The notes beneath the pieces were generated by a model. That model was not told where the DNA came from. It saw nothing but the letters and a program-made list of their open reading frames with translations, and made no database searches. From Luteibacter sp. (GTDB taxonomy: Bacteria; Pseudomonadota; Gammaproteobacteria; Xanthomonadales; Rhodanobacteraceae), in the NCBI RefSeq assembly GCF_009912395.1, contig NZ_WNDO01000008.1, positions 1 to 64,000 on the forward strand: DNA of 64,000 bases. Direction: 5' to 3'. Each line of letters starts with the position of its first letter. Within the stretch, counting starts at the first letter, position 1. A program made the position numbers and the translations under genes. Positions 35,292 to 43,897 of the stretch are shown here, in pieces.

Positions 35292-36685
35292 AGGCCCTGT
35301 GCATGGTGTTGATCGCCAGCGTGTGCCTGGGCGGATGCGTCAGCCTGGCGCCGTCGTATCGGCAACCTGTGCCACCCGTCGCGTCGGCCTGGCACGACGC
35401 GGGAGATACGGGTCCGCAAACGGCGCTGGTGGGGTGGCGAAGCTTCTTCCTCGACCCCCGCTTGCGGCGTGTCATCGAGCGGGCGCTGACCGACAACCGC
35501 GATTTGCGTATCGCCATCCTCGGCGTCGAGAAATCCCGCGCGGCATATCGTGTGCAACGTGCGGCACAGTTTCCGTCGATCGCCACCATCGCCAGCGAGG
35601 TCGCCACGCGTACGCCGGCCTCGCTCGCCGGCACGACAGCGGGAACGGCCAGCACGTCCCATGCGGACACGTTCGACGTGGGGTTCAGTGCCTTCGAACT
35701 GGATATGTTCGGGCGAGTGCGGAGCCTCAAGGACGAAGCGCTGGAGAGATACCTCGGTTCGGAGGAAACCCGGCGAGCGGCTCAGCTCAGCCTCGTGGCG
35801 GATGTGGCCCAGGACTGGCTGGCGGTTGCCGCGAACTCACGCCTACTTGCCCTCGCGCAGGCGATGGAGCGCAGCGAGGAGGACACCATGTCGCTGGTGA
35901 TGCGCAAGCAGGCGCTGGGCGCGGCGTCGGGCCTGGATGTCGCACAGGCACAGGCCAGCTTCCAGGCCATGCGCGCGGAGGTCGCGACCTATACCGCGCA
36001 GGTCGCCCAGGCGTGCGACGCGCTGGATCTTGTCGTTGGCGCTCCGGTCGCCGACGCCGACCTTCCCGACGCCTCGGTCGATGCGGTCTCCGCACTCGAC
36101 CGGTTGTCGGCTGGCGTGCCCTCGACCGTGCTCGTGCGCCGTCCCGACGTGCTGGCCGCGGAACATGTGCTCAAGGCATCCCATGCGGACATCGGCGCCG
36201 CACGGGCCAGCTTCTTTCCTCGTATCACCCTGACCGCATCGGCGGGTAGCGGAAGCGACCAGTTATCGGGCTTGTTCAAGGGCGGAAGCGGCGCCTGGAA
36301 TCTTGCGTCCGGCATCAGCCTGCCGATATTCGACGCGGGAACGAATCGCGCCAACCTGGACGCGGCGAAAGTCCAGGCGAAGATCGACCTGGCGAGCTAC
36401 GAGCGGACGATCCAGGTCGCTTTCCGCGAGGTCGCCGACGCACTCGCGACGCGGGCAACCATCACCCAGCGGCTGGATGCGCAGCAGGCGCGGGTGGTCG
36501 CCGGTCGCCGGAGCTACGACCTGGCGCTGGCGCTGTATCGGCAGGGCCGGTACAGCTTCCTTGATACGCTGACCACGCGCCGGACGCTTTACGCGGCCGA
36601 GCAGGACCAGATCGCGACGCAACTGGCGGCGCAGGCCAGCCTCGTGACGCTGTACAAGGCGCTGGGCGGCGGATGGACAGAGTGA
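35288..36685 (+). CDS. RND efflux pump 2, outer-membrane channel lipoprotein (OprM/NodT family)
   Basis: This 465-residue lipoprotein has a lipobox LGGC (residues about 13-16) followed by the two TolC-like OEP repeats, seen from FELDMFGRVRSL and the late AFREVADALATR through to the ending YKALGGGW. It completes the pump 2 operon. Its ATG overlaps the permease stop. Just 7 bp after its stop, the DUF1080 gene of the catabolic operon ends on the opposite strand, and a perfect 8-bp hairpin covers that junction (36687-36706). Confidence 0.9.
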   Translation: MKALCMVLIASVCLGGCVSLAPSYRQPVPPVASAWHDAGDTGPQTALVGWRSFFLDPRLRRVIERALTDNRDLRIAILGVEKSRAAYRVQRAAQFPSIATIASEVATRTPASLAGTTAGTASTSHADTFDVGFSAFELDMFGRVRSLKDEALERYLGSEETRRAAQLSLVADVAQDWLAVAANSRLLALAQAMERSEEDTMSLVMRKQALGAASGLDVAQAQASFQAMRAEVATYTAQVAQACDALDLVVGAPVADADLPDASVDAVSALDRLSAGVPSTVLVRRPDVLAAEHVLKASHADIGAARASFFPRITLTASAGSGSDQLSGLFKGGSGAWNLASGISLPIFDAGTNRANLDAAKVQAKIDLASYERTIQVAFREVADALATRATITQRLDAQQARVVAGRRSYDLALALYRQGRYSFLDTLTTRRTLYAAEQDQIATQLAAQASLVTLYKALGGGWTE

Positions 36686-36686
36686 A

Positions 36687-36706
36687 GGCCGCTCAGTCGA
36701 GCGGCC
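36687..36706. terminator. Hairpin across the convergent junction of pump 2 and the DUF1080 gene
   Basis: ggccgctc-agtc-gagcggcc is a perfect 8-bp stem with a 4-base loop. It starts 1 base after the channel stop and covers the DUF1080 stop (36693-36695). No T tract follows on either strand, so it may act as a weak bidirectional terminator or a 3' end stabiliser. Confidence 0.5.
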
Positions 36707-37460
36707 GCACCCAGATATTGCGGAAGCTGATCGGTGCCGACGGATCGCCGTGGGCCTGGAGCTTGATCGGCGCATCCTTGTACGCGTTGTACTTCGGCTT
36801 GCCGATGTAGAAGGTCTCGCCGGTCAGTTCCGTGTGGTTCTGCACCAGTACGCCGTTGTGGAACAGGGTGACGTAGGCGGGCGTCTTCGCCTTGCCGTTG
36901 GCGGTGAACACGGGGGCCGTCCATACGATGTCGTAGCTCTGCCATTCACCCGGCGGGTGCATGGCGTTGACCAGCGGGGCGGCCTGTTTGTAGACGCTGG
37001 CCGCCTGGCCGTTGACGTAGGTGGGGTTCTTCCACGAATCCATGATCTGGATTTCGTAGCCTTCGTCGCCGGGGCCGGTGGAGGCGAGGAACACGCCGCT
37101 GTTACCGCGTGCCTGGCCTTCGCCGGTGATGTTCGCGGGCACCTGCCATTCCAGGTGCAGTTGGTAGCTGCCGAAGCGTTGCTTGGTCTGGATGTTGCCG
37201 GTGGCCTTGTCGACCGTCAGCACGCCGTCGTGGACCTTCCAGTGGGCGGGGGAGTGATCCTTGGAGGCTTCCCACTTGTCGATGTCATGGCCGTCGAACA
37301 GCACGACGGCATCGGAGGGCGGCGCGCTGTCCTGCTTGCCCGGGGCGACGACCTTGGGAACCGGCGCCCATTGCTCGGTCGCCTTGGGATCGGTCTGCGC
37401 GATAGCGGTGGTCGCGGCAAGGGCGATCAGGGCGGGGACGATGACGACGCGTGGCTTCAT
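36693..37460 (-). CDS. DUF1080 / 3-keto-disaccharide hydrolase domain protein
   Basis: The start at 37460 is preceded by a strong AAGGAA. The 255-residue product has a Sec signal peptide (residues 1-22, ending TTAIAQ) and a DUF1080 jelly-roll, seen as DAVVLFDGHDIDKWE, then FGSYQLHLEW, GNSGVFL, and GYEIQIMDSW. This domain is now known as the 3-keto-disaccharide hydrolase domain and cleaves 3-keto-glycosides in some bacteria. It is the last gene of an eight-gene operon whose GMC oxidoreductase could provide the 3-keto substrate, in the periplasm where this protein should be exported. Confidence 0.85.
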   Translation of the reverse strand: MKPRVVIVPALIALAATTAIAQTDPKATEQWAPVPKVVAPGKQDSAPPSDAVVLFDGHDIDKWEASKDHSPAHWKVHDGVLTVDKATGNIQTKQRFGSYQLHLEWQVPANITGEGQARGNSGVFLASTGPGDEGYEIQIMDSWKNPTYVNGQAASVYKQAAPLVNAMHPPGEWQSYDIVWTAPVFTANGKAKTPAYVTLFHNGVLVQNHTELTGETFYIGKPKYNAYKDAPIKLQAHGDPSAPISFRNIWVRPLD

Positions 37461-37480
37461 GGATTTCCTTCCGGACAAGG

Positions 37481-38377
37481 TCATACGGTGCATATCTTGA
37501 ATGCCTCGGCGAAGGACGCGAACGGGTCGGTTCGTTCCGGCATGAATTCGTGGGCGATGTAGCCCTGGAAGCCCAGGTCGGCGATGGCCTTGGCGATGGC
37601 GTGGTAATTCAGCTCCTGGCTGCCGTTGATCTCGTGCCTGCCCGGTACGCCACCGGTGTGGAAGTGTCCGATCCACGCGAGGTTGTCACGGATGGTGCGG
37701 ATCACGTCGCCTTCCATGATCTGCATATGGTAGATGTCGTAGAGCAGCTTCACATGGGGCGAGTTCACGCCCTTCATCACCGCCACGCCGAACGCCGTGC
37801 TATCGCCCTGGTAACCGTGGTGGTCGACCTTGCTGTTGAGCAGTTCCACGCACAGGGTGATGCCGTTCTCGGCGGCGAGGGGGGCGATCTTCGATAGTCC
37901 CGCCACGCAGTTGTCCAGCGCCTGGCGTTCGTCGATGCCGTCCTTGCGGTTGCCGAACATGGTGATCATGTTGGTCAGGCCCGCCTTCTTCGCGAGGGGG
38001 ATGGTCGTTTCCAGCTCCTTCAGCAAGGTGGCGTGGTTGGCTGGATCGTTGAAGCCCATGGCGATGAAGTCGTCGCGGCGCGAGGGGTATCCCATCGTCA
38101 CGGCCAGGCCATGGTCGGTCACCACGGACCATTCATCGGCGTAGAGCAGGTCGACGCCAGCGAAGCCGATTGCCTTGAGGCGCTTGCATAGCTCGGGCAG
38201 TGGCGCCTTGGACGTCCAGCGGCTCAGTGACTGCTTGAGGCGTCCGGGAGAGGCCTTTGCCGGAGCAGGTCGAGATTCCGCCGAGGCGAGCAGTGGAAGG
38301 GCGCCGAACGCCGCCGCCGTGCTGGCGAGGCGGCCGATGGCGTGGCGGCGGCCGATATCGGTGGACTTGGTGGTCAT
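37481..38377 (-). CDS. Tat-exported TIM-barrel isomerase/epimerase-like protein (hydroxypyruvate isomerase type)
   Basis: The start at 38377 overlaps the preceding gene stop (ATGA). The 298-residue product has a Tat-type signal (GRRHAIGRLAS, then a hydrophobic stretch to LASAES), implying a folded, exported enzyme. The mature part is an AP-endonuclease-2-like (xylose isomerase-like) TIM barrel: metal ligands appear as E178 (CVELLNS), D213 and H217 (LLYDIYHMQ) and a late glutamate (IAHEFMP). Annotated relatives are hydroxypyruvate isomerase-like proteins. In this operon it may act on 3-keto sugars as an isomerase or lyase, but that is inference. Confidence 0.82.
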   Translation of the reverse strand: MTTKSTDIGRRHAIGRLASTAAAFGALPLLASAESRPAPAKASPGRLKQSLSRWTSKAPLPELCKRLKAIGFAGVDLLYADEWSVVTDHGLAVTMGYPSRRDDFIAMGFNDPANHATLLKELETTIPLAKKAGLTNMITMFGNRKDGIDERQALDNCVAGLSKIAPLAAENGITLCVELLNSKVDHHGYQGDSTAFGVAVMKGVNSPHVKLLYDIYHMQIMEGDVIRTIRDNLAWIGHFHTGGVPGRHEINGSQELNYHAIAKAIADLGFQGYIAHEFMPERTDPFASFAEAFKICTV

Positions 38378-39435
38378 GCAGGATCGAGCCCCAGGATGGC
38401 GCGGTTGAACGCACGGTCGCTGCCGGTCGAGACGAAGTCGTCGAAGGCGCGTTCGGTGACCTTGATGATGTGGTCGCGGATGAAGATCGCGCCTTCCTTC
38501 GCGCCTTGCTGGGCATCCTTGATGCAGCATTCCCATTCGAGCACGGCCCAGCCGGGGTAGTCGTACTGGGCCATCTTGCTGAAGATCGCGCCGAAGTCGA
38601 TCTGGCCGTCGCCCAGCGAGCGGAAACGTCCCGGACGGTCGATCCAGTTCTGGTAGCCGCCATATACGCCCGAGCGTCCATTGGGGCGGAATTCGGCGTC
38701 CTTCACGTGGAAGGCGCGAATGCGTTCGTGGTAGTTGTCGATGAACTGCAGGTAGTCCATCTGCTGCAGGATCATGTGGCTGGGGTCGTAGAGGATGTTC
38801 GCACGCGGGTGATGGTCCACCGCGTCGAGGAATCGTTCGAAGGTGGCGCCGTCGTGCAGGTCCTCGCCTGGATGCAGCTCGTAGCAGACGTCGACGCCCG
38901 CGTCGTCGAAGGCATCCAGGATGGGACGCCAGCGGCGGCCTAGCTCGGCGAAGGCTTCGTCGACCAGCCCAGCCGGGCGCTGCGGCCACGGATAGAACAG
39001 GTGCCAAGCCAGCGCGCCGGAGAACGTGGCGTGCGCGGTCAGGCCGAAGTGCCGGCTCGCGGTGGCGGCCAGCTTGAGTTGGTCCACGGCCCAGGCCTGG
39101 CGTGCCTTGACGTCGCCACGCTGCGCCGCGGGCGCGAAGCCGTCGAACAGGCAGTCGAAGGCAGGATGCGAGGCCACCAACTGGCCTTGCAGGTGGGTCG
39201 ACAGTTCGGTGACTTCCAGCCCGTGGTCGGCCAGCATCCCGGCGATGTCGTCGCAATAGCCCTTGCTCGCCGCCGCCTGCTCCAGGTCGAACAGGCGCCT
39301 GTCGTTGGTGGGGATCTGCACGCCCACGAAGCCGAGCGAGGCGGCCCAGCGGGCGATGTCGGGCAAGGTGTTGAACGGCGCCGTGTCGCCCGCGTACTGG
39401 GCGAGGAAGATGCCCGGGCCCTTGAGTGTTTTCAT
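38374..39435 (-). CDS. Sugar phosphate isomerase/epimerase-like TIM-barrel protein (cytoplasmic)
   Basis: This 353-residue protein lacks a signal peptide and should be cytoplasmic, unlike the other two TIM-barrel proteins of the operon. The AP-endonuclease-2-like barrel shows metal-binding candidates as CYELHPGE, ILYDPSHM, HVKDAEF and the ending AVLEWE. The Gly-rich loop (FRPNGRSGVYGGYQ) is typical of a subgroup found in sugar catabolic operons. The substrate is unknown. It lies 16 bp after the small subunit gene and overlaps the next gene by four bases. Confidence 0.85.
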   Translation of the reverse strand: MKTLKGPGIFLAQYAGDTAPFNTLPDIARWAASLGFVGVQIPTNDRRLFDLEQAAASKGYCDDIAGMLADHGLEVTELSTHLQGQLVASHPAFDCLFDGFAPAAQRGDVKARQAWAVDQLKLAATASRHFGLTAHATFSGALAWHLFYPWPQRPAGLVDEAFAELGRRWRPILDAFDDAGVDVCYELHPGEDLHDGATFERFLDAVDHHPRANILYDPSHMILQQMDYLQFIDNYHERIRAFHVKDAEFRPNGRSGVYGGYQNWIDRPGRFRSLGDGQIDFGAIFSKMAQYDYPGWAVLEWECCIKDAQQGAKEGAIFIRDHIIKVTERAFDDFVSTGSDRAFNRAILGLDPA

Positions 39436-39451
39436 GCGCGTGCGCTCCGCA

Positions 39452-40042
39452 TCAGATCCTCAGCTCGGTCTCGACGGCCCACGCCCGGCCGTTGCCGGCC
39501 TCGGAAAGCGGGATGTCGGCCTTGTAGCCACCAGGCACCGCGGCGTACTGGAGCACTTGGGTGCAACCCGGCTGGGACATGAAGAAACCGGTCATCGTCA
39601 GCTTCTTGGTCATCAAGACGAAGTTGGCGGCCGGTGAGGCGGCGTGGCCCGAGGCGCTGGCCAGCGCCTCGGTGTGCAGCTTCTCCACCAGCGCCTTGCG
39701 CTGGGCTTCGTCGAGTTGCAGGAAGGGCTTGCCGCCCGCCTTGTCGAACGCGGCCAGGGCGGCGAGGTAACGCTTCTGGTCGGCCTTGGTGTAGACGTCC
39801 TTGAACATCTGGTCGATGAAGAGCGGCACACCCGCGTCGATCGCGCCCGGCGTATCCGTCCGGGGGATCACGATATCGGCCACGGCAGCGATGATCCCGG
39901 TTTGCGAGGCGTTGAAGAATCGCGGCGCGGCATCGGGTTTCTGCGAGGCGGCATGGGCTTCCACCACGGCCAGCAGTGAGGGTGCGACGAAGGCGCCCAC
40001 CGCCAGCGCGGACATGCTTTTCAACCATTCACGACGGTTCAT
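39452..40042 (-). CDS. Gluconate 2-dehydrogenase subunit 3 family protein (small subunit for the GMC enzyme)
   Basis: This 196-residue protein starts with a twin-arginine signal (MNRREWLKSMSALAVGAF) and belongs to the small-subunit family that accompanies GMC dehydrogenases. The exported small subunit carries its large partner through the Tat pathway. The large subunit gene lies 10 bp upstream. Typically a c-type cytochrome (third subunit) accepts the electrons; none is encoded in this operon, so it may be elsewhere or replaced by quinone transfer. Conserved blocks ADIVIPRTDTPGA and RYLAALAAFD are visible. Confidence 0.88.
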   Translation of the reverse strand: MNRREWLKSMSALAVGAFVAPSLLAVVEAHAASQKPDAAPRFFNASQTGIIAAVADIVIPRTDTPGAIDAGVPLFIDQMFKDVYTKADQKRYLAALAAFDKAGGKPFLQLDEAQRKALVEKLHTEALASASGHAASPAANFVLMTKKLTMTGFFMSQPGCTQVLQYAAVPGGYKADIPLSEAGNGRAWAVETELRI

Positions 40043-40052
40043 GGCGAGATCC

Positions 40053-41744
40053 TTAGAGATTGCCGCGCTTGAGTTCTTCGACGGCGTGACTGGCCGCGCG
40101 TGCGGTCAGCGCCATATAGGTCAGCGACGGGTTCTGGCAGGCCGACGAGGCCATGCACGAGCCGTCGGTGATGAATACGTTCTTCACCGCGTGCATCTGG
40201 TTCCAGCCGTTGAGCACCGAGGTCTTCGGATCGCGACCCATGCGTGCGGTACCCATCTCGTGGATGCCTGCGCCCACGTTGGCCTTGGTCTTGAAGGACT
40301 CCACGTTGCGGTAGCCGGCGGCGGTGAGCATTTCCAGCGCGTCGTCGATGATCTCCTTGCCCATCAGGATTTCGTTTTCGCGATGGGCTGCGTCGAAATT
40401 CAGCGCGGGCAGGCCGTACTTGTCCTTGACGTGCGGATCCAGTGTGACCAGGTTCTGGTGCGAGGGCAGCATTTCGCCGAAGCCCATCATCGAGATATGC
40501 CACGGGCCGGGTTTCTCGGCGGCATGCTTGAGCGCATCGCCGAGCACGGGCTGGTCGGCCAGACGCGTCCAGTCCTCGCGGCTCGCGCCGCCCTGGAAGC
40601 CGAAGCCACGCAGGTAGTTACGCTTGTCGTTGCCGATGTTGCGATAGCGCGGAATGTAGAAGCCGTTCGGGCGGCGTCCGGAGTAGTAGCGATCCTCATG
40701 GCCTTCGACCAGCGCCCTCGCGCCCGTGCCGAACAGGTGGTCCATGATGTTGTGGCCCACTTCGCCGCTGTCGTTGCCGAAGCCGTTGGGGAAGCGGCTG
40801 GACTTGGAGTTCAGCAGGATCTGGGTGGTGCCGAACGTGGAGGCGCACAGGAAGATCACGCGGGCGAAGTACTCGGTCTGGTGACCGGTTTCGGCGTCGA
40901 GCACACGCACGCCGGTCGCCTTGCCCTTGTCGTTGTCGTAGATCATCTCGTAGACAATGGCGTTGGGCACGATCGTCATGTTGCCGGTCTTCTCGGCGGC
41001 GGGCAGCGTGGACGAATTACTGCTGAAGTAGGCGCCGAACGGACAGCCGCGCATGCACAGGTTGCGGTACTGGCAAGGTGCGCGCTGCGGGCTCTTGTCG
41101 TGCTTGAGCGGTGCGGACAGGTTCGCGGTGCGGCCGATGATGAGCTTACGGCCGAGGCTGCCTTGCAGCTTGCCCTGGAAATCCTTCTCGACGCAGTTCA
41201 GCTCCATTGGCGGCAGGAAATCGCCGTCCGGCAGTTGCGCGAGATGATCGGTGTTGCCACTGACGCCGATGAAATGCTCGACATAGTCGTACCAGGGCGC
41301 GATATCGTCGTAGCGGATCGGCCAGTCCACGCCGACGCCTTCCTTGCCGTTCGCCTCGAAGTCCATGGGGCTGAAACGGTAGCTCTGTCGCCCCCACATC
41401 AGCGAGCGGCCGCCGACGTGGTAGCCGCGGAACCAGTCGAAGGGCTTGGTCTCTTCGTAGGGATTGTCGATGTCGTCGGCGAACCAGTGCTTGGTGGACT
41501 GGGTGATGCCGTAGAACGAGGGGCGCGTGTGCTTGGGGTAGCGCGCGATGTCTTCGCGCGTGGGCGCGTCGGCATAGGGCAGTTCCCAGGGCGCCTTCAT
41601 CGCGGTGGGGTACTGGCCGTGCTTGACCATAGGGCCACGTTCGAGGACCAGGGTCTTGAGTCCTTTTTCCGTGAGTTCCTTGGCGGCCCAGCCGCCACTG
41701 ATACCGGTACCGACGACGATGGCGTCGAACGTGTTCTTTTCCAT
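40053..41744 (-). CDS. GMC family oxidoreductase (FAD-dependent dehydrogenase, large subunit)
   Basis: The start at 41744 gives 563 residues; the frame upstream is not coding. The FAD-binding motif VGTGISGGWAA is at residues 11-21. Typical GMC features follow: RGYHVGGRSLMWGRQSY (about 105-121), a Cys pair in CMRGCPFGA, and a C-terminal block with the catalytic His region (GAGIHEMGTARMG, then NPSLTYMALTARAA). Such enzymes oxidise sugar hydroxyls, and the relatives with a Tat small subunit are membrane or periplasmic sugar dehydrogenases, including glucoside 3-dehydrogenases. The substrate is inferred from the DUF1080 neighbour. Confidence 0.9.
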   Translation of the reverse strand: MEKNTFDAIVVGTGISGGWAAKELTEKGLKTLVLERGPMVKHGQYPTAMKAPWELPYADAPTREDIARYPKHTRPSFYGITQSTKHWFADDIDNPYEETKPFDWFRGYHVGGRSLMWGRQSYRFSPMDFEANGKEGVGVDWPIRYDDIAPWYDYVEHFIGVSGNTDHLAQLPDGDFLPPMELNCVEKDFQGKLQGSLGRKLIIGRTANLSAPLKHDKSPQRAPCQYRNLCMRGCPFGAYFSSNSSTLPAAEKTGNMTIVPNAIVYEMIYDNDKGKATGVRVLDAETGHQTEYFARVIFLCASTFGTTQILLNSKSSRFPNGFGNDSGEVGHNIMDHLFGTGARALVEGHEDRYYSGRRPNGFYIPRYRNIGNDKRNYLRGFGFQGGASREDWTRLADQPVLGDALKHAAEKPGPWHISMMGFGEMLPSHQNLVTLDPHVKDKYGLPALNFDAAHRENEILMGKEIIDDALEMLTAAGYRNVESFKTKANVGAGIHEMGTARMGRDPKTSVLNGWNQMHAVKNVFITDGSCMASSACQNPSLTYMALTARAASHAVEELKRGNL

Positions 41745-41787
41745 GCGTGTGCCTTCAGACGAGGTTGCGATCAGGAAAGGGGAGGGG

Positions 41788-42663
41788 TCAGCGCAACGGG
41801 CGCAGGTAGTCGTAGTCGACCCGCGCGGCATCGAGCTGGCTCATGCGGGCGTAGGGACCCTCCTGCTCGACGAAACAATGCTTCAGCCCGGAGGCATCGG
41901 CGGCGGCCATGATCGGCTTGTAGTCGATCGTGCCGCGACCCAGCTCGGCACCGGGGTAGTCCTTGGCGCCGCCGGGCAGGAAATCCTTGGCGTGCATGAG
42001 GGGAATGCGGCCCGGATTCGCCTTGAAGTAATCGGCGGGATTCTTGCCGCCTACGTGGACCCAGCCGCAGTCCATCTCGAACTGGACGAGCTGGTGGTCG
42101 GTTTCCTTCAGCAGCACGTCATAGAAGGTCTGGCCGCCGCCCACGTCGGTGAATTCGAGGTGGTGGTTGTGATACGCATATTGCAGGCCGGCCTTCTTCG
42201 CCTTTTCGCCAAGCTGGTTGGCGTAGGCGGCGGTGCGCTTGGCATCGTCGAGCGTGTAGGTGGGGTCGGCCTTGGAGCCCTTTTCCTTCTGCATGATTGA
42301 CGGCAGCATGCTGCTGACGATGAAGCGCGAGCCCAGCGTATGTGCCGCCTCGATGCCGGCATCGAAGCCCAGGCTGTCGTAGTGCAGGCTGGGCGAGCGC
42401 AGCCCGGTTTCGTTGAGCTGGTCGCGCAGCGTCTTCGCCGTGCTGGTGACGATGGCCTCGATTTCCGCGTAGCCGATCTTCTTCAGCGTCTTGAGCGTGC
42501 CGATGGGGTCATCCTGGTAGGCATTGAGCACCATGTAGAGCTGGATGCCGAGCGTCTTGCCCTGTGCGGCGGCGGCCAGCAGCCTGCCGGGCGAGCCAAG
42601 GGTGAGCCATGCCGCCGTGCCGCATAGGGCGGAGCGGGTCAGGAACTGCCTGCGAGTCATCAT
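41788..42663 (-). CDS. Tat-exported sugar phosphate isomerase/epimerase-like TIM-barrel protein
   Basis: This 291-residue protein has a clear Tat signal (MMTRRQFLTRSALCG, then a hydrophobic region up to LLAAAAQ). The mature TIM barrel is of the AP-endonuclease-2 type, with likely metal ligands in AYHNHHLEF, QFEMDCGWV, LMHAKDF and HCFVEQEGP. It belongs to the group annotated as sugar phosphate isomerase/epimerase. Along with the GMC enzyme it should work in the periplasm. Start ATGs 42663 and 42660 are adjacent; either is possible. It lies 16 bp after the MFS gene. Confidence 0.85.
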   Translation of the reverse strand: MMTRRQFLTRSALCGTAAWLTLGSPGRLLAAAAQGKTLGIQLYMVLNAYQDDPIGTLKTLKKIGYAEIEAIVTSTAKTLRDQLNETGLRSPSLHYDSLGFDAGIEAAHTLGSRFIVSSMLPSIMQKEKGSKADPTYTLDDAKRTAAYANQLGEKAKKAGLQYAYHNHHLEFTDVGGGQTFYDVLLKETDHQLVQFEMDCGWVHVGGKNPADYFKANPGRIPLMHAKDFLPGGAKDYPGAELGRGTIDYKPIMAAADASGLKHCFVEQEGPYARMSQLDAARVDYDYLRPLR

Positions 42664-42679
42664 GAACGGATCTCCCGGA

Positions 42680-43897
42680 TCAGGTGGGGCGGGGGACGGC
42701 CTCGGTGGCCGTTGCCTTGCGGTCCTTGAACAGCAGGACGAACAGCACGAGGACGACGGCGGCGCATGCGCCGGCGATCATCCAGATGGCGTGCCAGTCG
42801 TGCGTGGTGACGCCCTGCGCGTTCGTGCTCGAATAGGTGTCGACCACCACGCCCGACAGCCACGAGCCGACGAACATGCCCAGGCCGTAGGTGAGGAAGG
42901 TGATCAAGCCCTGGGTCGCGGCACGCAGTGCAAAAGGCGCCTCGCGATCGATGTAGATCTGGCCGACGACGAAGAAGAAGTCGAAGCAGATACCGTGCAG
43001 GATGATGCCGAGCCAGAGCATCCACATGAGGTCACCGGTGCCGCCGAAGGCGAACATGGCGTAGCGGATCACCCAGGCCAGCATGCCCACGGCCAGCATG
43101 TACTTCACGCCAAGGCGGCGGAAGAACCAGGGGATGAGCAGCATGCAGAGCAGTTCCGACATCTGTCCGCCGGTCATCTTGCCGGCCGCGTTGACCACGC
43201 CCACCTCGTTGAGGAACAGGTTGGTGAACGCGTAGTAGAACTGCAGCGGGATGCAGATCAGGAACGAGGCCAGCGCGAACACGGCCATCGAGCGGTCGCG
43301 CAGCAGGTGCAGGGATTCCAGCGGAAGCGCATGGCGCATCGTGAAACGCTGCTGGTTGGCCAGGGGTGGCGTGGAGGGCAGGGTGAAGCAGTAGACAGCC
43401 ATCACGATCGACAAGCCGGCCGCGAGATGCAGTGGCGACGACGTGGCTTCCACGCCCAGCGCGCCGACGATCAGGCCGACCACGATCCAGCCGATGGTGC
43501 CGAACACGCGGATCGCGCTGAACTCTTCCTGCGGATCGTGGATGTGGCGCATCGCCAGGGAGGTGGTGAGTGCCAGCGTCGGCATGTAGCAGAGGCTATA
43601 GGCCAGCAGGGTGGTGTAGAGGATCCCGAAGGAGCTTTGCTGCGCGGCAACCACCAGCAGGACGGCACCGATGACATGCAGGATCGCGAGCACCCGCCGG
43701 GTGTCGAAGAGTCGGTCGGCGAGCAGGCCGACGAACAAGGGGGAAATCATCGCGCCGATGGCGGTGGTGCCCGCGACCGCGCCGATTTCCGTGCCGCTGA
43801 AATGCAGCGTCTTGCCGAGCCAGGTGCCTACCGTGACGTACCAGGCGCCCCAGATGGCGTATTCGAACAGCATCATCATTCTAAGGCGCCATTTCAT
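42680..43897 (-). CDS. MFS transporter, NupG/nucleoside:H+ symporter family
   Basis: The start at 43897 overlaps the dehydrogenase stop (ATGA) and has a GGGG-rich ribosome site. The 405-residue inner-membrane carrier has twelve helices with the opening WGAWYVTVGTWLG and the loop GLLADRLFDTRRVL, typical of the NupG-like sugar/nucleoside symporters found in catabolic operons. By context it should import the product of periplasmic oxidation/cleavage (a sugar or keto sugar) for the cytoplasmic enzymes. The specific cargo is not proven. Confidence 0.85.
   Translation of the reverse strand: MKWRLRMMMLFEYAIWGAWYVTVGTWLGKTLHFSGTEIGAVAGTTAIGAMISPLFVGLLADRLFDTRRVLAILHVIGAVLLVVAAQQSSFGILYTTLLAYSLCYMPTLALTTSLAMRHIHDPQEEFSAIRVFGTIGWIVVGLIVGALGVEATSSPLHLAAGLSIVMAVYCFTLPSTPPLANQQRFTMRHALPLESLHLLRDRSMAVFALASFLICIPLQFYYAFTNLFLNEVGVVNAAGKMTGGQMSELLCMLLIPWFFRRLGVKYMLAVGMLAWVIRYAMFAFGGTGDLMWMLWLGIILHGICFDFFFVVGQIYIDREAPFALRAATQGLITFLTYGLGMFVGSWLSGVVVDTYSSTNAQGVTTHDWHAIWMIAGACAAVVLVLFVLLFKDRKATATEAVPRPT

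Noticed and set aside
31032-36685. Heavy-metal (CusA-type) RND pump
   Set aside because: The permease has the GLLVDDAIVVVENVE-type acidic pair and 1040 residues of the HAE1 drug-pump class, and no metal-binding Met triad or periplasmic metallochaperone gene was noticed.
39801-41912. A 703-codon plus-strand open frame over the GMC and small-subunit genes
   Set aside because: It is an antisense shadow with low-complexity composition; the minus-strand genes match known families.
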